Assembly (NCBI GenBank): GCA_965203195.1
Contig: OZ241860.1
Span: forward strand, 3,224,001-3,288,000
Reading direction: 5' to 3'
Source of the DNA: Bin87 sp965203195
GTDB lineage: Bacteria; Chloroflexota; Dehalococcoidia; Lucifugimonadales; UBA3495
Length of the DNA: 64,000 nucleotides
In this document: piece by piece, positions 49,898 to 59,361 of the stretch
How the letters are laid out: every line of letters starts with the position of its first letter
Numbering within the stretch: the stretch's first letter is position 1
Notes under the pieces: model-generated
Database searches by the model: none
The model's input: the letters and a program-made list of their open reading frames with translations, nothing else
Told to the model about the DNA's origin: nothing
Position numbers and translations under genes: made by a program

Positions 49898-52480
49898 ATG
49901 ATTCCGCTGAAGCTGACGCTGCGCAATTTTCTGTGTTACCGGGACGGGCTGCCGCCGCTGGATTTGCGGGGCATTCACCTGGCGTGCCTGTGCGGCGCCA
50001 ATGGGCACGGGAAGTCGGCGCTGCTGGATGCGATGACCTGGTGTGTGTGGGGACAGGCGCGCACGGGGGCGCAGAACTACAATGCGCTGATTGCCTACGG
50101 CGAGACGGAGTGCCGGGTGGAGCTGGAGTTTATGGCGCAAGGGCAAACCTACCGCGCCATCCGGCGCCGGCGGCAGACGGGGCGCGGCGGGACGGGACGG
50201 GGGCGCACGGAAGCGGACTTGTTCATCCTGGACGACGCCGAGCGCCCGCGTCCGATCACCGGCAACACGCTGGGGGAAACGGACGCCAAAATCCGGCGCA
50301 TTGTGGGGATGGACTACGCCACTTTTATCAACTCGGCGTTTCTGCTCCAGGGGCGGGCCGACGAATTTACGGGCAAGACGCCGGGGCAGCGCAAGGAAGT
50401 GCTGTCGTCTATTCTGGGGCTGGAGCAGTACGATGCGCTGCGGGCGGCGGCGCAGGAACGGCGCAACTACTGGCGGGATCAGGTCAGTATGGCCACGGGG
50501 GCGTTGGAACAAAGCCGGTCGCTTTTGGAGGGGATTGCGGATCCGGCGGAAGCGCTGGCGCGCATCGGGCGGCGGATGTCGGATCTGGAAGGGGAACTGG
50601 CGGATGCCACGAAAGAAGCGACGCAGCAGCAAGCCAAAGCCGAGGAGCTGCGGCGCCGGCAAAGGGAACTGGCGGCGGACGAAGGGCACCTCGGGCAGCT
50701 GCATGATGAAATCCGGCAGGGGGACGCCGCCATCATTACGATTCGCCGGCGCATTGAGGCGGGGCGGGAGGTGGCGGCGCAAGGGGACGCCATCCGGGAA
50801 GGGGCCCGGCAGCTGGCGGCGGCGCGACAGGAACTGCAACGCCAGGAAACGGCGCGGCAAGAGTACGACGGCCTCCGCAGCCGCCGGATTGAGTTGCAAC
50901 AGGCGCTGGAACGGGAACGGGCGGATCGGCAGGCGGAAGCGGAACAGCTGCGGCGCCGGATTGAGGAGGAGCTGGAGCCGGCCGCAGCCGTCGCCGGCCG
51001 GATCGCCGGGGAACTGGCCGCCCTGGCGGAACGGGAACGACAGCTGCAAGGGGAGCAGGAGGAGATACAGGGGCAAACGGAGACGGCGGCGGAACTGCAA
51101 GGCGAAATCGCCATTGACCAGGCCGCTCTGACGCGCTGCGTGGCGGAAGGAAAAACGCTGCGGAACCGGCAGCTGGAAATGCAGTCGGTTGACGCCGCCT
51201 GCCCGCTGTGCCTGACGCCGCTGTCGGAGGACGCCTGCGGGAATATCAGCGCGCATTACGACCGGGAAATTGCGGCCAAGTTGCAGGAACACAGCGCCTT
51301 GCAGCAGAATATCCGGGAGTTGCAGTACGAACACGATACGCTGACCGCCGAAATTAAACGCCGCAGCCGGTCGCATACCACGCGCCAGCGACAGACGCAG
51401 CAGGAACGGGGCCGGCTGCAACAGGCGCAGCAGCAGGCGGAAATCGCCCAAAGACAGCTGGCGACGGCCATCCCGCGCCGGCAGGAGCTGGCACACTCGC
51501 TGGCGGCGGATGATTTTGCGGTGGCGCAACGGACGGCGCTGGCGCAGGTGGAGGCAGGCATCAAGGCGCTGGCGTATGATGAGGCGGCGCGGGCGCAAGC
51601 GTACCGGCAGACGCAGTCGCTGCAACGCTGGCAGGAGCAGGAAGCGGAACTGGCGGCGGCACTGAAGCGTCTGCCGATGGACGAGTCGGAACTGGCGGAA
51701 CGGGAAACGCAGGCGGCGCGCCGGCGTCAGGAAGCGACCACGCTGGAACGAAAGCTGGCCGAGGGACGGGTGGCGATAGCGGAGCTGCCGGCGGTGGCGG
51801 AAAGGGCCGCCCTGGCGGAACGCGCCGCGGCGGAGCTGACGGCGGAACGGGACAATCTGGTAGCGGAACGGGCGCGCCGGCAAGGGGACGCGGAACGCCG
51901 CGCCGAACTGCGGGCGGAAATAGAACGCCGGGAGGCGGAACGGGGCCACGCCGAAGGGGAATGGTCGGTGTATGCGGAGCTGCACGAAGCTTTCGGGCGC
52001 AGCGGGGCGCCGGCGATGCTGATTGACCACGCCGTGCCGCATATTGAGAACGAAGCGAACCGGCTGCTGGGACGGATGACGGACAACCGGCTGGCGCTGC
52101 GGCTGGAAACCCAGCGGGTCAACCAGGGCGGCAATGTTGTGGAAACGCTGGACATTATGATCAGCGACGAGCTGGGTTCCCGTAGCTACGAACTGTTCAG
52201 CGGGGGCGAGGCGTTCCGCATTAACCTGTCGCTGCGGATTGCGCTGTCCAAGGTGTTGTCGCAGCGGCTGGGCTTTCCGCTGCCCACGCTGTTTATTGAC
52301 GAGGGGTTTGGGACGCAGGACGCCGCCGGGCGGGAACGGATGGTGGACGCCATTGCCGCCATCCAGAACGAGTTTGAAAAAATTATTGTCATTACGCACC
52401 TGGATGATCTGAAGGATTTGTTTCCGGTGCGGATCGAAGTGCTGAAAACGGAGGCCGGCGCGCAGTTCTGGCTGAGCTGA
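49898..52480 (+). CDS. sbcC: Exonuclease SbcC / Rad50-like ATPase
   Basis: An 860-residue SMC-like ATPase. The N-terminal Walker A LCGANGHGKSALLDAMTW (about 32-49) is followed by the Q-loop region SAFLLQGRADEFT, long coiled coils rich in Gln/Arg/Glu, a central zinc hook CPLC (about 434-437), then the signature ELFSGGEAFRINLSLR (about 765) and Walker B LPTLFIDEGFG (about 795). With an SbcD nuclease it would process DNA hairpins and double-strand ends. No sbcD is adjacent, but an SbcD-like phosphoesterase is at 6053-6808. Confidence 0.94.
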   Translation: MIPLKLTLRNFLCYRDGLPPLDLRGIHLACLCGANGHGKSALLDAMTWCVWGQARTGAQNYNALIAYGETECRVELEFMAQGQTYRAIRRRRQTGRGGTGRGRTEADLFILDDAERPRPITGNTLGETDAKIRRIVGMDYATFINSAFLLQGRADEFTGKTPGQRKEVLSSILGLEQYDALRAAAQERRNYWRDQVSMATGALEQSRSLLEGIADPAEALARIGRRMSDLEGELADATKEATQQQAKAEELRRRQRELAADEGHLGQLHDEIRQGDAAIITIRRRIEAGREVAAQGDAIREGARQLAAARQELQRQETARQEYDGLRSRRIELQQALERERADRQAEAEQLRRRIEEELEPAAAVAGRIAGELAALAERERQLQGEQEEIQGQTETAAELQGEIAIDQAALTRCVAEGKTLRNRQLEMQSVDAACPLCLTPLSEDACGNISAHYDREIAAKLQEHSALQQNIRELQYEHDTLTAEIKRRSRSHTTRQRQTQQERGRLQQAQQQAEIAQRQLATAIPRRQELAHSLAADDFAVAQRTALAQVEAGIKALAYDEAARAQAYRQTQSLQRWQEQEAELAAALKRLPMDESELAERETQAARRRQEATTLERKLAEGRVAIAELPAVAERAALAERAAAELTAERDNLVAERARRQGDAERRAELRAEIERREAERGHAEGEWSVYAELHEAFGRSGAPAMLIDHAVPHIENEANRLLGRMTDNRLALRLETQRVNQGGNVVETLDIMISDELGSRSYELFSGGEAFRINLSLRIALSKVLSQRLGFPLPTLFIDEGFGTQDAAGRERMVDAIAAIQNEFEKIIVITHLDDLKDLFPVRIEVLKTEAGAQFWLS

Positions 52481-52510
52481 CCGACCGGGAAACGCAATCG
52501 CGGATCGGAT

Positions 52511-52527
52511 TGAATCGATTCGATTCA
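52511..52527. promoter_or_regulatory. Short inverted repeat between sbcC and the PPOX gene
   Basis: TGAATC-GATTC-GATTCA, a 6-bp inverted repeat around a 5-bp centre, 30 bases before the next ATG. It could be an operator. Support is the symmetry alone. Confidence 0.25.
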
Positions 52528-52556
52528 TATCAATTCCTGTGGAGAAGGAGAGGACA

Positions 52557-52976
52557 ATGCTGACTGCTGCGCAACGCCGGTTTCTGATCGGCAATCACAA
52601 TGGCGCGCTGACTACTTTTCGCCGGAGCGGGGCCGCGCAGATGAGCGTGGTGACCTGCGGGCAGTACGCCGACGGGGTGGCGTTCACCACGACGAAAGAC
52701 CGGGCGAAGCTCCGCAACCTGCAACGCGATCCCCGGTGCACCATCCTGGTGGGGTCGGAAGACTGGCGCGATTTTGTGGTGCTGGAAGGAGAGGCGCGGC
52801 TGGTGGGGCCGGATGACCCCGATGAGGATGTGTACCGGGAAACGCTGCGGGAGGTTTATCGCACGGCCGCCGGCGAGGAGCATCCGAATTGGGAGGAGTA
52901 TGACCAGGCGATGGTCGACGACGGGCGGTATGCGGTGATTGTGGTGCCCACGCACGTTTATGGGCGAGGGGATTAG
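52557..52976 (+). CDS. PPOX-class flavin/F420-dependent protein
   Basis: A 139-residue split-barrel protein of the pyridoxamine-phosphate-oxidase-like superfamily. RFLIGNHNGALTTFRRSGAA, MSVVTCGQYADGVAFTTTKD then RAKLRNLQRDPRCTILV, and YAVIVVPTHVYGRGD fit the F420- or flavin-dependent oxidoreductase subfamily common in Actinobacteria and Chloroflexota. GGAGAAGGAGAGG precedes ATG 52557. It lies 76 nt after sbcC; the substrate is unknown. Confidence 0.85.
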   Translation: MLTAAQRRFLIGNHNGALTTFRRSGAAQMSVVTCGQYADGVAFTTTKDRAKLRNLQRDPRCTILVGSEDWRDFVVLEGEARLVGPDDPDEDVYRETLREVYRTAAGEEHPNWEEYDQAMVDDGRYAVIVVPTHVYGRGD

Positions 52977-53004
52977 GCGGCGCGGCTGTCCCGGCGCGGG
53001 CGGA

Positions 53005-53024
53005 CCGGGCTGAAATACGCCCGG
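53005..53024. terminator. Hairpin between convergent genes
   Basis: CCGGGC-TGAAATAC-GCCCGG lies between the convergent PPOX and hydrolase genes. There is no T-run on either side, so intrinsic termination is only possible. Confidence 0.3.
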
Positions 53025-53080
53025 CCCGGGATATGTTCCGGCCGGCGGGATTTACAATTGGCCGCTCACGCCGCCAATCC

Positions 53081-55057
53081 CTAATCCGCTGCCGCCAGGG
53101 CGTGGTCGTAGCGCTCCAGGCAGGAAGCCACCACCAGCCCGACATCCTCGGCCAGGATATAGCCCTCCGCCGCCAGCGCCGCGGCCGCCTCCCGAACCTG
53201 CGCCGCGTAGTCGTCCCGGCCGGCGTAGCGTTCTGCCAGCGACGGGCGGGAGTCGTGGCGCGCGCGACGCTGTTCCGGCGTGGCCGCGAACCAGTGCGTG
53301 GAACCCTGCATAGATTGCAACTGCTCCGGCGCCCCGCTGTCGGGATGGCGCAGGTTCCAGCCCGTGTGGGTGCCTACCGGCACGGCCAGATCCGGCAGGC
53401 GCACGCCGGGCCGGTCGTTGCCGTCGGCGTCGGCGGCCGGCGCCGGATGCGGGTACTCCCGCCCTTCCCGGACGGGGTAGGCGGCGATGCCTGCGCCGGC
53501 GGCGGCGCCCAAATCCACCTCACGCACCCGCCACAGGCGCGCCGGGTCGGGCCGGGCGCAGCCGGGGATGTCCGGCAGCGCCGCCAAGTAGGCTTCCTGG
53601 CTTACGGCGGTGCCGTCGTCCAGCCGGGGATGGCGGCTCGGCGGTGGGGCGATGCCGTCGCCGGCCCAGCGGTCCAGATTGACCAGCGCCGCCCGCAGCA
53701 GCGGAATGTAGTCAACGGCGTTGTACGGGTGCTGTCCGGGAGAGCCGTCGGGGCCGGCGCCGGCCCTGGCGTCCAGCGCGCCGGGCAGATGCTGGGCGCC
53801 GGCAAAGAAATAGCGCCGGGTTTCCGCGGCGGGTGCCAAATCGACGGCGCCGCCGGCGTCAATATGCGTCAGGCCGGCGTCGCCACGCCAGTATTCGGCG
53901 GCCGAGTCAGTATAGATGATTTTCGGCGTAGCCCCGCTCTGCCGCAGGCGGCGCAGCAGGCCGTCGGTCTGCTCCGTCAGCGGGTCGGTCAGCGTGTTGT
54001 CCGCAAAGGGGAACTGGTGCCCGAAGCCGGGATTGGACTGGCAGGAGGGCTGGGCAAAGCGGTGATTGAACTCGCCCATTCGCCCCCCGGCCACATGAGG
54101 CAGCATCCCGTCAAAAACGGGGCGCCCGTCCTCGGCCACATTAAGCCCCAGATAGATCATCGTCCGCAGCAGCCGCCCCGACTGGGAAATTCCGTAGGCG
54201 TAGCTGCGCGCGTAGCCGGCCGGCGCCACCGGGCGGGCGGCGTCCGCCGTACGCAGCCAGGCGGCGGCGTCCCGCAGCGCCAGCATCCCGCAGCCCACTA
54301 CTACGGGCCGGCCGGCGGTGTAAATCGCCCGGTAGATTTTGCCCGGCTGAAACCCGGCCGGCAGGTAGATATGCTCCGCGCTGGGCACGATGCGCCCGTC
54401 GGCGTCGGTGCGAGCAAACTGCCACTTGGCGCGGGGAACCAGCGTGTCCGGCCCGTCCTCCCAGTCCCGCGCCAGCAGCATAGCGTCCGGGTCGTCCAGG
54501 TTGGCGGCGGGATAGGGGCGATGGTCGCGGTTGGAAAGCCGGCGGACGGTTTCGGTGGTATGGGGACGCATTTCCACGCAGCACGGGCCGGTTACGGGCT
54601 GTCCGTCAATGCGGATTGCGGGCGCTTCCAGGCCAATCAGGGCGGCGCTGCGATAAACATCCCACTGCCACCCGATGGACAGGACGGAGTAGCCGCGCTG
54701 TTGCAGAAAGCCGTCGCCCTCCGGGATGGCGTCCGAGTCGATGGGCGGCGCCGGCGCGCGGTTGAAAAACGGGATGATGCGGCGGCGGCCCCGGTTCACC
54801 GCCTCCACAATCAGCCGGCCGCCGTCCGGCGCCGGCTTGCAGGGCGCCACCAGCGTAAAATCGGCGGCAAAGCGCACCCGGCCCGCATCGTCAACCGGAG
54901 CGTAACGCAGGTCAACGATGGCTTCGTTGGCGGGATGGGCAGGGTCGACGGCCAACGTCAGCGCGCCGTCCACGCGCTCGTACGCGCCGGCTTCGCCAAA
55001 AGACTGCCCGCCGGCGTAGGGCTGGCGGCGGTGAATGGTGGCGGCAATGACGGGCAT
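53081..55057 (-). CDS. Alpha/beta hydrolase domain protein (large, secreted-type family)
   Basis: A 658-residue member of the large alpha/beta-hydrolase-like family (Pfam Abhydrolase_10 type). RLIVEAVNRGRRRIIPFFN, GFLQQRGYSVLSIGWQWD, and the nucleophile region YAYGISQSGRLLRTMIYLG (GxSxxG) with KIIYTDSAAEYWRGDAGLTH are characteristic. It has no clear signal peptide. ATG 55057 has GAGAGG at good spacing; an ATG at 55072 is an alternative. Hydrolysis of an ester or amide is likely; the substrate is unknown. Confidence 0.85.
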   Translation of the reverse strand: MPVIAATIHRRQPYAGGQSFGEAGAYERVDGALTLAVDPAHPANEAIVDLRYAPVDDAGRVRFAADFTLVAPCKPAPDGGRLIVEAVNRGRRRIIPFFNRAPAPPIDSDAIPEGDGFLQQRGYSVLSIGWQWDVYRSAALIGLEAPAIRIDGQPVTGPCCVEMRPHTTETVRRLSNRDHRPYPAANLDDPDAMLLARDWEDGPDTLVPRAKWQFARTDADGRIVPSAEHIYLPAGFQPGKIYRAIYTAGRPVVVGCGMLALRDAAAWLRTADAARPVAPAGYARSYAYGISQSGRLLRTMIYLGLNVAEDGRPVFDGMLPHVAGGRMGEFNHRFAQPSCQSNPGFGHQFPFADNTLTDPLTEQTDGLLRRLRQSGATPKIIYTDSAAEYWRGDAGLTHIDAGGAVDLAPAAETRRYFFAGAQHLPGALDARAGAGPDGSPGQHPYNAVDYIPLLRAALVNLDRWAGDGIAPPPSRHPRLDDGTAVSQEAYLAALPDIPGCARPDPARLWRVREVDLGAAAGAGIAAYPVREGREYPHPAPAADADGNDRPGVRLPDLAVPVGTHTGWNLRHPDSGAPEQLQSMQGSTHWFAATPEQRRARHDSRPSLAERYAGRDDYAAQVREAAAALAAEGYILAEDVGLVVASCLERYDHALAAAD

Positions 55058-55092
55058 ACCTAGCCTCTCCATGCTTTGGCGCGGGCGTGGGT

Positions 55093-55428
55093 TCAGGCCG
55101 TCGGCGCGAGATTGTTGAGGGCGGCGTACCTGCGGTTGACCTTCTCCCACTCGGATTTTTCCGCGAATACCCTTACGGGGTAGTGGGGGAGGCCCATTTC
55201 CTCCAGCCGCCTTTTGATGTGAGTTCGCATAAGTAAGGCTTTGGCGGTGTCAAGGAGTTCCAAGTTGCCTTCATAGACGATGCAGATGTTGAAGTAGTCA
55301 TCGTCGTCGTGGTCCTTCATGGCTTCCACGATGATGGGGCCGAAGGCCAGATGTTCCTGGGGCTGGTCGGCAAGGCAATTGACAACCAGGTTCTCTATCT
55401 CTTTCACCGCTTCCGCTGTAGCGGTCAT
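55093..55428 (-). CDS. Small protein, possible degenerate MNT-type antitoxin partner of the HEPN gene
   Basis: A 111-residue protein. After a helical start (TATAEAVKEIENLVVNCLA) comes AMKDHDDDDYFNICIVYEGN, which has the D-x-D-like strand of nucleotidyltransferase antitoxins but no GS motif. RRLEEMGLPHYPVRVFAEKS then EWEKV follows. AAGGAGG precedes ATG 55428. It lies 61 nt downstream of the HEPN-like gene on the same strand. Family membership is uncertain; it may simply be hypothetical. Confidence 0.55.
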   Translation of the reverse strand: MTATAEAVKEIENLVVNCLADQPQEHLAFGPIIVEAMKDHDDDDYFNICIVYEGNLELLDTAKALLMRTHIKRRLEEMGLPHYPVRVFAEKSEWEKVNRRYAALNNLAPTA

Positions 55429-55489
55429 TTGTTCCTCCTTTGTGGTGGTTGGGATGAACATTTGTCGCCGGCCGGCATGGGCGCGGCGG

Positions 55490-55987
55490 TTACTGGTTTC
55501 GCAGGGGGAAGAGCACGTAGGCCGCGAAGGCATGGCGGTCGAGCGGGTATGCAGAATTGAGCGAGTTGATAGCTTGCTCAGCTTCTGTGATGAGTTCAAG
55601 AACGTCGTGGCGGTAGAAAAAAGTAGATGACCGGTTGGGGAGCGGGTCGTAATCGGCGGTGTGACGCCGATTCTGTAGGTCAATAAACGAGGCGGCGAAG
55701 GTTTGTATTTCCTGAGGAAACAGGGTTATTTCGGTGCGGTTGCACTGGTTTTTGGCGTGGCGGTGATCGAGAGCCCGGTAGGTTTGGCGCCACGCCCGTT
55801 GGCTCCGGTTTCGGGGGGTGGCTCCGATCAGCGTATTGGCGCAGCACCGCGCCAGGGCGTGAAACAGAGCATAGTAAGTGGTACTGACGGCGCGTCGCAG
55901 GTCGGCTTGGTTGGGCCGTCCAGCGTTTATCCCGGTTCCTGTGCTGGCAAGGTAACGGGCGATGCGGATCAGGTCGTCCGGGTTCAT
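55490..55987 (-). CDS. HEPN-like domain protein
   Basis: A 165-residue helical protein. NQADLRRAVSTTYYALFHAL near residue 27 is the typical HEPN 'RRAvsraYYAlFHal' segment, and FIDLQNRRHTADYDP near residue 105 matches the R.hAdY.p segment of this HEPN family. HEPN proteins of this kind are often toxins or RNases paired with MNT antitoxins. GGAGG lies 6-10 bases before ATG 55987. The next gene could be the partner. Confidence 0.72.
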   Translation of the reverse strand: MNPDDLIRIARYLASTGTGINAGRPNQADLRRAVSTTYYALFHALARCCANTLIGATPRNRSQRAWRQTYRALDHRHAKNQCNRTEITLFPQEIQTFAASFIDLQNRRHTADYDPLPNRSSTFFYRHDVLELITEAEQAINSLNSAYPLDRHAFAAYVLFPLRNQ

Positions 55988-56178
55988 AATTTAGCCTCCA
56001 TGAGGTAGTAAGGGTACTTTACGGGGGATTTCCGTTAGGTGTCAAGGTGAAGGTAGGGTTCCGGGTTTTGAATAACCCGGAACAGCCCGGGGCGCGTTGC
56101 GAACTTCGTCGCTATCGCAAGCGATTTCCGCGGTGAATGTCCAGTGCGGATTTTGGCCCCGCCGCGCCGGAAATCGTT

Positions 56179-56184
56179 TATAAT
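56179..56184 (+). promoter_or_regulatory. -10 box (TATAAT) upstream of the LRR protein gene
   Basis: TATAAT within GTTTATAATGCGC, 81 bases before the ATG at 56266. TTGGCC at 56153-56158 could be the -35 but spacing is 20. The rest of the 278-bp region 55988-56265 shows no gene. Confidence 0.4.
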
Positions 56185-56265
56185 GCGCTCCGGCCGCCAT
56201 AGGGTCGGCAACTGCGCGCGGCGATAGTGTCAGCGCCGCAATATCACCAGGGAGGAATGGCAACG

Positions 56266-57554
56266 ATGAAAGCAATGGTTCTGGCATTGGGCGTGGCCGC
56301 CGTTCTGGCGGCCGTCGTCGGGTTGAGCCTGACGCTGTCCCCTGGCGCGGGGGGGGGGGGGAAGTCCAGGCGCAGGGGGCAAGCCCGGCGGTTCCGGCCA
56401 ACGTCCGGGCGGAGAACGGCGTTGAGCCCGGCCAGGCGGTGGTGACATGGGATGCGGTGGATACGGCGGCGTTCTATCGCATCGGCTGGGTGAATATGGA
56501 AACTTTCTGGGCGGTGCAGGCCGAAGGCGGGCGTCAATGGCTGGACGTGTTCGCTTTTCTGGATGTCCTCAACCGGGGTCAAACCAGTCAGACGCTTTAC
56601 GAGCTGGCGCCGGGCGTGGAGTACGCCTTCATCGTGGCCAGTGTGGGGCAGCGTTTTGGCGAAGCAGCCGGCTGGACCGACTGGACTTACCTGGTTACGA
56701 CCGCGGCGGCGCCGCTGTCCTGTCCGGTGAATACGACGGGGACGCCGACCGCGCCCGGGGGGAGCGGCGCTCCGACGCCAACCCCGACGCCGGCGCCTAC
56801 GCCTACGCCCACGATTACGGCACAAACCCCCGGACAGGATGGGGCTGGCCATTGGTTCTACCCTACACCCACGCCTACCGCCCGGCCTACGGTTGCCGCC
56901 GGTTCCGGGGCGGGCGGCAGCGGCGCGGCGGCGCCTACACCCACGCCTACCGCCGGGCCGGTCGCAAACGTGCTTGATCCTACACCTACCGCCCGGCCTA
57001 CGGCTACGGCCACGCCGGCGCCTACGGCCACACCTACACCGGCGCCTACGGCCACGCCGGTGCCCACGCCCACGCCTACACTGGCGCCTACGCCTACGCC
57101 TACATCGGCTACCGACAGTGTCGCCGGTGACCGGGCTGCCCTAGATGCGCTTCGCAATGCGGCGGCTCGCGGTGGCCGTCATAATCTGTTCGGAAACACT
57201 CCCGTGCGAACTCAAACTCGCCCTCTTGGCGAGTTGCCGGGTGTCACTACCGACGACAACGGTCGTGTAACTCGTCTGGATCTAAATGGGGCGTCCCTGT
57301 ATGCCATAGGGCTACCCGCCGAGCTGGGCAACCTCTCCAAATTGACGTATCTGGACCTCCGCTACAACAGGTTTATCGGTACGATACCTGCCGAACTGGG
57401 CAACCTCTCCAAATTGACGCATCTGTACTTCGGCTGCAACACGTCAGACGGGGAGTACAACGAATGCCAATATTTTTGGGGCTGTATCCCGGCCGGCTTG
57501 TCCGATGTCCCGAACAACGACTTGAGTAACCTTGGACTGCCGTACTGCAACTGA
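56266..57554 (+). CDS. Secreted/surface protein with FnIII-like, Thr-Pro-repeat and LRR regions, interrupted by a 13-G tract
   Basis: The gene starts MKAMVLALGVAAVLAAVVGL (signal peptide) behind GGGAGG, but runs into 13 consecutive G (56349-56361) and out of frame. The other frame continues directly after the tract with EVQAQGASPAVPANVRAENG and a fibronectin-III-like region (VVTWDAVDTAAFYRIGWVN), then (T/A)PTPTP linkers (about 56760-57110), and two or three leucine-rich repeats (VTRLDLNGASLYAIGLPAEL then GNLSKLTYLDLRYNRFIGTI) with a Cys-containing end. A tract of 11 or 14 G restores one frame of about 430 codons. Either phase variation or a homopolymer sequencing error. Confidence 0.75.
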
Positions 57555-57584
57555 CCCCCGGGCCGGCCGTCTGGAACAACCCCG

Positions 57585-57617
57585 CGCTGGGGCGAATGAC
57601 CATTCGCCCCAGCGTTT
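57585..57617 (+). terminator. Rho-independent-type terminator after the LRR gene
   Basis: CGCTGGGGCGAATG (57585-57598) and CATTCGCCCCAGCG (57601-57614) form a perfect 14-bp inverted repeat with a two-base centre, followed by TTT. It sits 31 bp after the stop. The remaining sequence to 57936 holds no gene; a TACAAT at 57834-57839 may be a weak promoter for the next one. Confidence 0.7.
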
Positions 57618-57936
57618 CACTTACCTCGCCGGCCCCAATCGCCGGCCCTGGCGGCAAGGGCCGTGCCATTCGGCTGCGGTGGCGTCCAGCCCTGATGTTG
57701 GGATGAGTTCGGGGCGCAGCCGGCGCGTCTTGCGGAGCTGCGCGGCCGCGCGGTGCGACCGGAAATCCCGCCGGGCTGTTTCGGTTGCCGGAGCCAATCC
57801 TGATAATGGCGTGTATCGGGGGCGAAAGCCGGCTACAATATGCTGATAATGGCGCCACACGGGTTGCTGGCCACGGCCGCCGGCTGCCGGCCCGCTACAT
57901 CGCGGCCGTTCCCTTTTCCGCAGGAGGATTTTGGCA

Positions 57937-58881
57937 ATGCAGGTTGACTTGATTCGCCTTACCGCCGCCGACGGCATTGAGCTGGACGGCGCCTTCTTTG
58001 CGCCGGCGCCGGACGATGCCCCGTCGCCGGGCAATGCCCCGTCGCCGGGAACGGCGGTGGACGCCGCGCTTTGCATTCACGGCTCCGGGCGCAATTTCTA
58101 CACGCCGGCCACGGCGGCAATGGCCCACGATCTGCGTCGGCGGGGCTACGCCGCCCTGACGCTGAACACCCGGGGCCACGACACCGTCTGGATGGACCGG
58201 CAGACCGGCGCCGCCTATGGCAACGCCTACGAAATCCTGGACGAAAGCCGGCAGGATCTGCGCGCCGGCATTGACTACCTGCACGGGCTGGGCTACCGGC
58301 GCATCGCCATCCTGGGCCACAGCATGGGCGCCGTCAAGGTGGCCTACTATGCGGCGGTGGCGGACGACCCGCGCGTGGCGGCGGTCATCCCCGTTTCGCC
58401 GGTGCGCCTTTCCTGTTCCTACTACCTGGAGTCGGAGGACGCCGCCGAGTTCCGCGCCAACCTGGATACTGCCGACCGGATGGAAGCCGAAGGCCGCGCC
58501 CTGGAGCTGTTCGCCGTGGACTTTCCCATCAAGGAAATGTTTTCGGCGATGGCCTATCTGGACAAGCACGGCCCCCTGGAACGCTACAACATCATTGCCC
58601 ACGCCCCCAAAATCACGGCGCCGCTGTTCGCGCTGGCCGGCTCTCTGGAAACCCACACCCGTCTGCGCGATGTGCCCCGCGATCTGGTGGCCGCCGCCGT
58701 GAACAGCCCCCGCGCCGAATGCCGGACGCTGCCGGGCGGCAACCACTCGCTGACCAATATGATGCCGGAAGCCGGCGCCGCCGTGCTGGACTGGCTGGCG
58801 TCGCTGTCCGCAGCCGGCGTCTATGCCGGCGCGGAAACCGGGGCCGGCGCCGCTATGCCGACGCCGGCCGCCGCCAACTGA
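57937..58881 (+). CDS. Alpha/beta hydrolase
   Basis: A 314-residue alpha/beta hydrolase. The oxyanion-hole region ALCIHGSGRNFYTP, nucleophile elbow ILGHSMGAVKVAYYAA (Ser in GHSMG), an acid near FALAGSLETH and the catalytic His in PGGNHSLTNM are visible. A repeat-like DDAPSPGNAPSPGTA near residue 26 may be a local expansion. It starts at ATG 57937 after CAGGAGGATTTTGGCA. It may share a transcript with trmO, 6 nt downstream. Confidence 0.9.
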   Translation: MQVDLIRLTAADGIELDGAFFAPAPDDAPSPGNAPSPGTAVDAALCIHGSGRNFYTPATAAMAHDLRRRGYAALTLNTRGHDTVWMDRQTGAAYGNAYEILDESRQDLRAGIDYLHGLGYRRIAILGHSMGAVKVAYYAAVADDPRVAAVIPVSPVRLSCSYYLESEDAAEFRANLDTADRMEAEGRALELFAVDFPIKEMFSAMAYLDKHGPLERYNIIAHAPKITAPLFALAGSLETHTRLRDVPRDLVAAAVNSPRAECRTLPGGNHSLTNMMPEAGAAVLDWLASLSAAGVYAGAETGAGAAMPTPAAAN

Positions 58882-58887
58882 ACCGCG

Positions 58888-59361
58888 ATGCCCCCGCCGG
58901 ATATGCCCCTGTCGGATATGACTCCGCCGGACGACGCCATCGTCCTTACGCCCGTGGGCTATGTGCGGAGCCATTTCGCCGGCTACGCGCCGTCGGACGA
59001 AATGCGCCGCTACCCCTCGGAGATTGTGGTGCGGCCCGACTTTGCGGAGGGCCTGCTGGGGCTGGCGCCGGGCGACCGGATTTTGACGCTGTTCGCCTTG
59101 CACCGGGCGGCGGCGGTGGGCTACGAACTGCGCCTGCATCCCGGCCACAACCCGGCCAACCCCATACGCGGCGTATTCGCCACCCGCAGCCAGTACCGCC
59201 CCAACTTTATCGCCGCCAGCGTGGCCGACATCCGGGCCATCCGCCCGGAGGCCGACGGCGGCGTGGCCCTGTCCGTAACCGGGCTGGACGCCCAGGACGG
59301 CTCGCCGGTGATTGACATCAAGCCCCACCGCGCCGAGTTTGACGGAGCGGCGCAAGCGTAA
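58888..59361 (+). CDS. trmO: tRNA (N6-threonylcarbamoyladenosine37-N6)-methyltransferase TrmO-like
   Basis: A 157-residue TrmO/YaeB (UPF0066) domain protein, methylating t6A37 in tRNA-Thr with SAM. IVLTPVGYVRSHFAGY, EIVVRPDFAEGLLGLAPGDR, NPIRGVFATRSQYRPNFIAA and GSPVIDIKPH are family signatures. The N-terminal PPPDMPLSDMTPP is probably unstructured, and the true start could be the second or third Met. Its substrate t6A would be made using TsaC, also in this window. Confidence 0.88.
   Translation: MPPPDMPLSDMTPPDDAIVLTPVGYVRSHFAGYAPSDEMRRYPSEIVVRPDFAEGLLGLAPGDRILTLFALHRAAAVGYELRLHPGHNPANPIRGVFATRSQYRPNFIAASVADIRAIRPEADGGVALSVTGLDAQDGSPVIDIKPHRAEFDGAAQA

Noticed and set aside
49865..52594. 909-codon minus-strand frame opposite sbcC
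   Set aside because: Arg/Pro/Gln-rich antisense of the coiled-coil gene; no domain seen.
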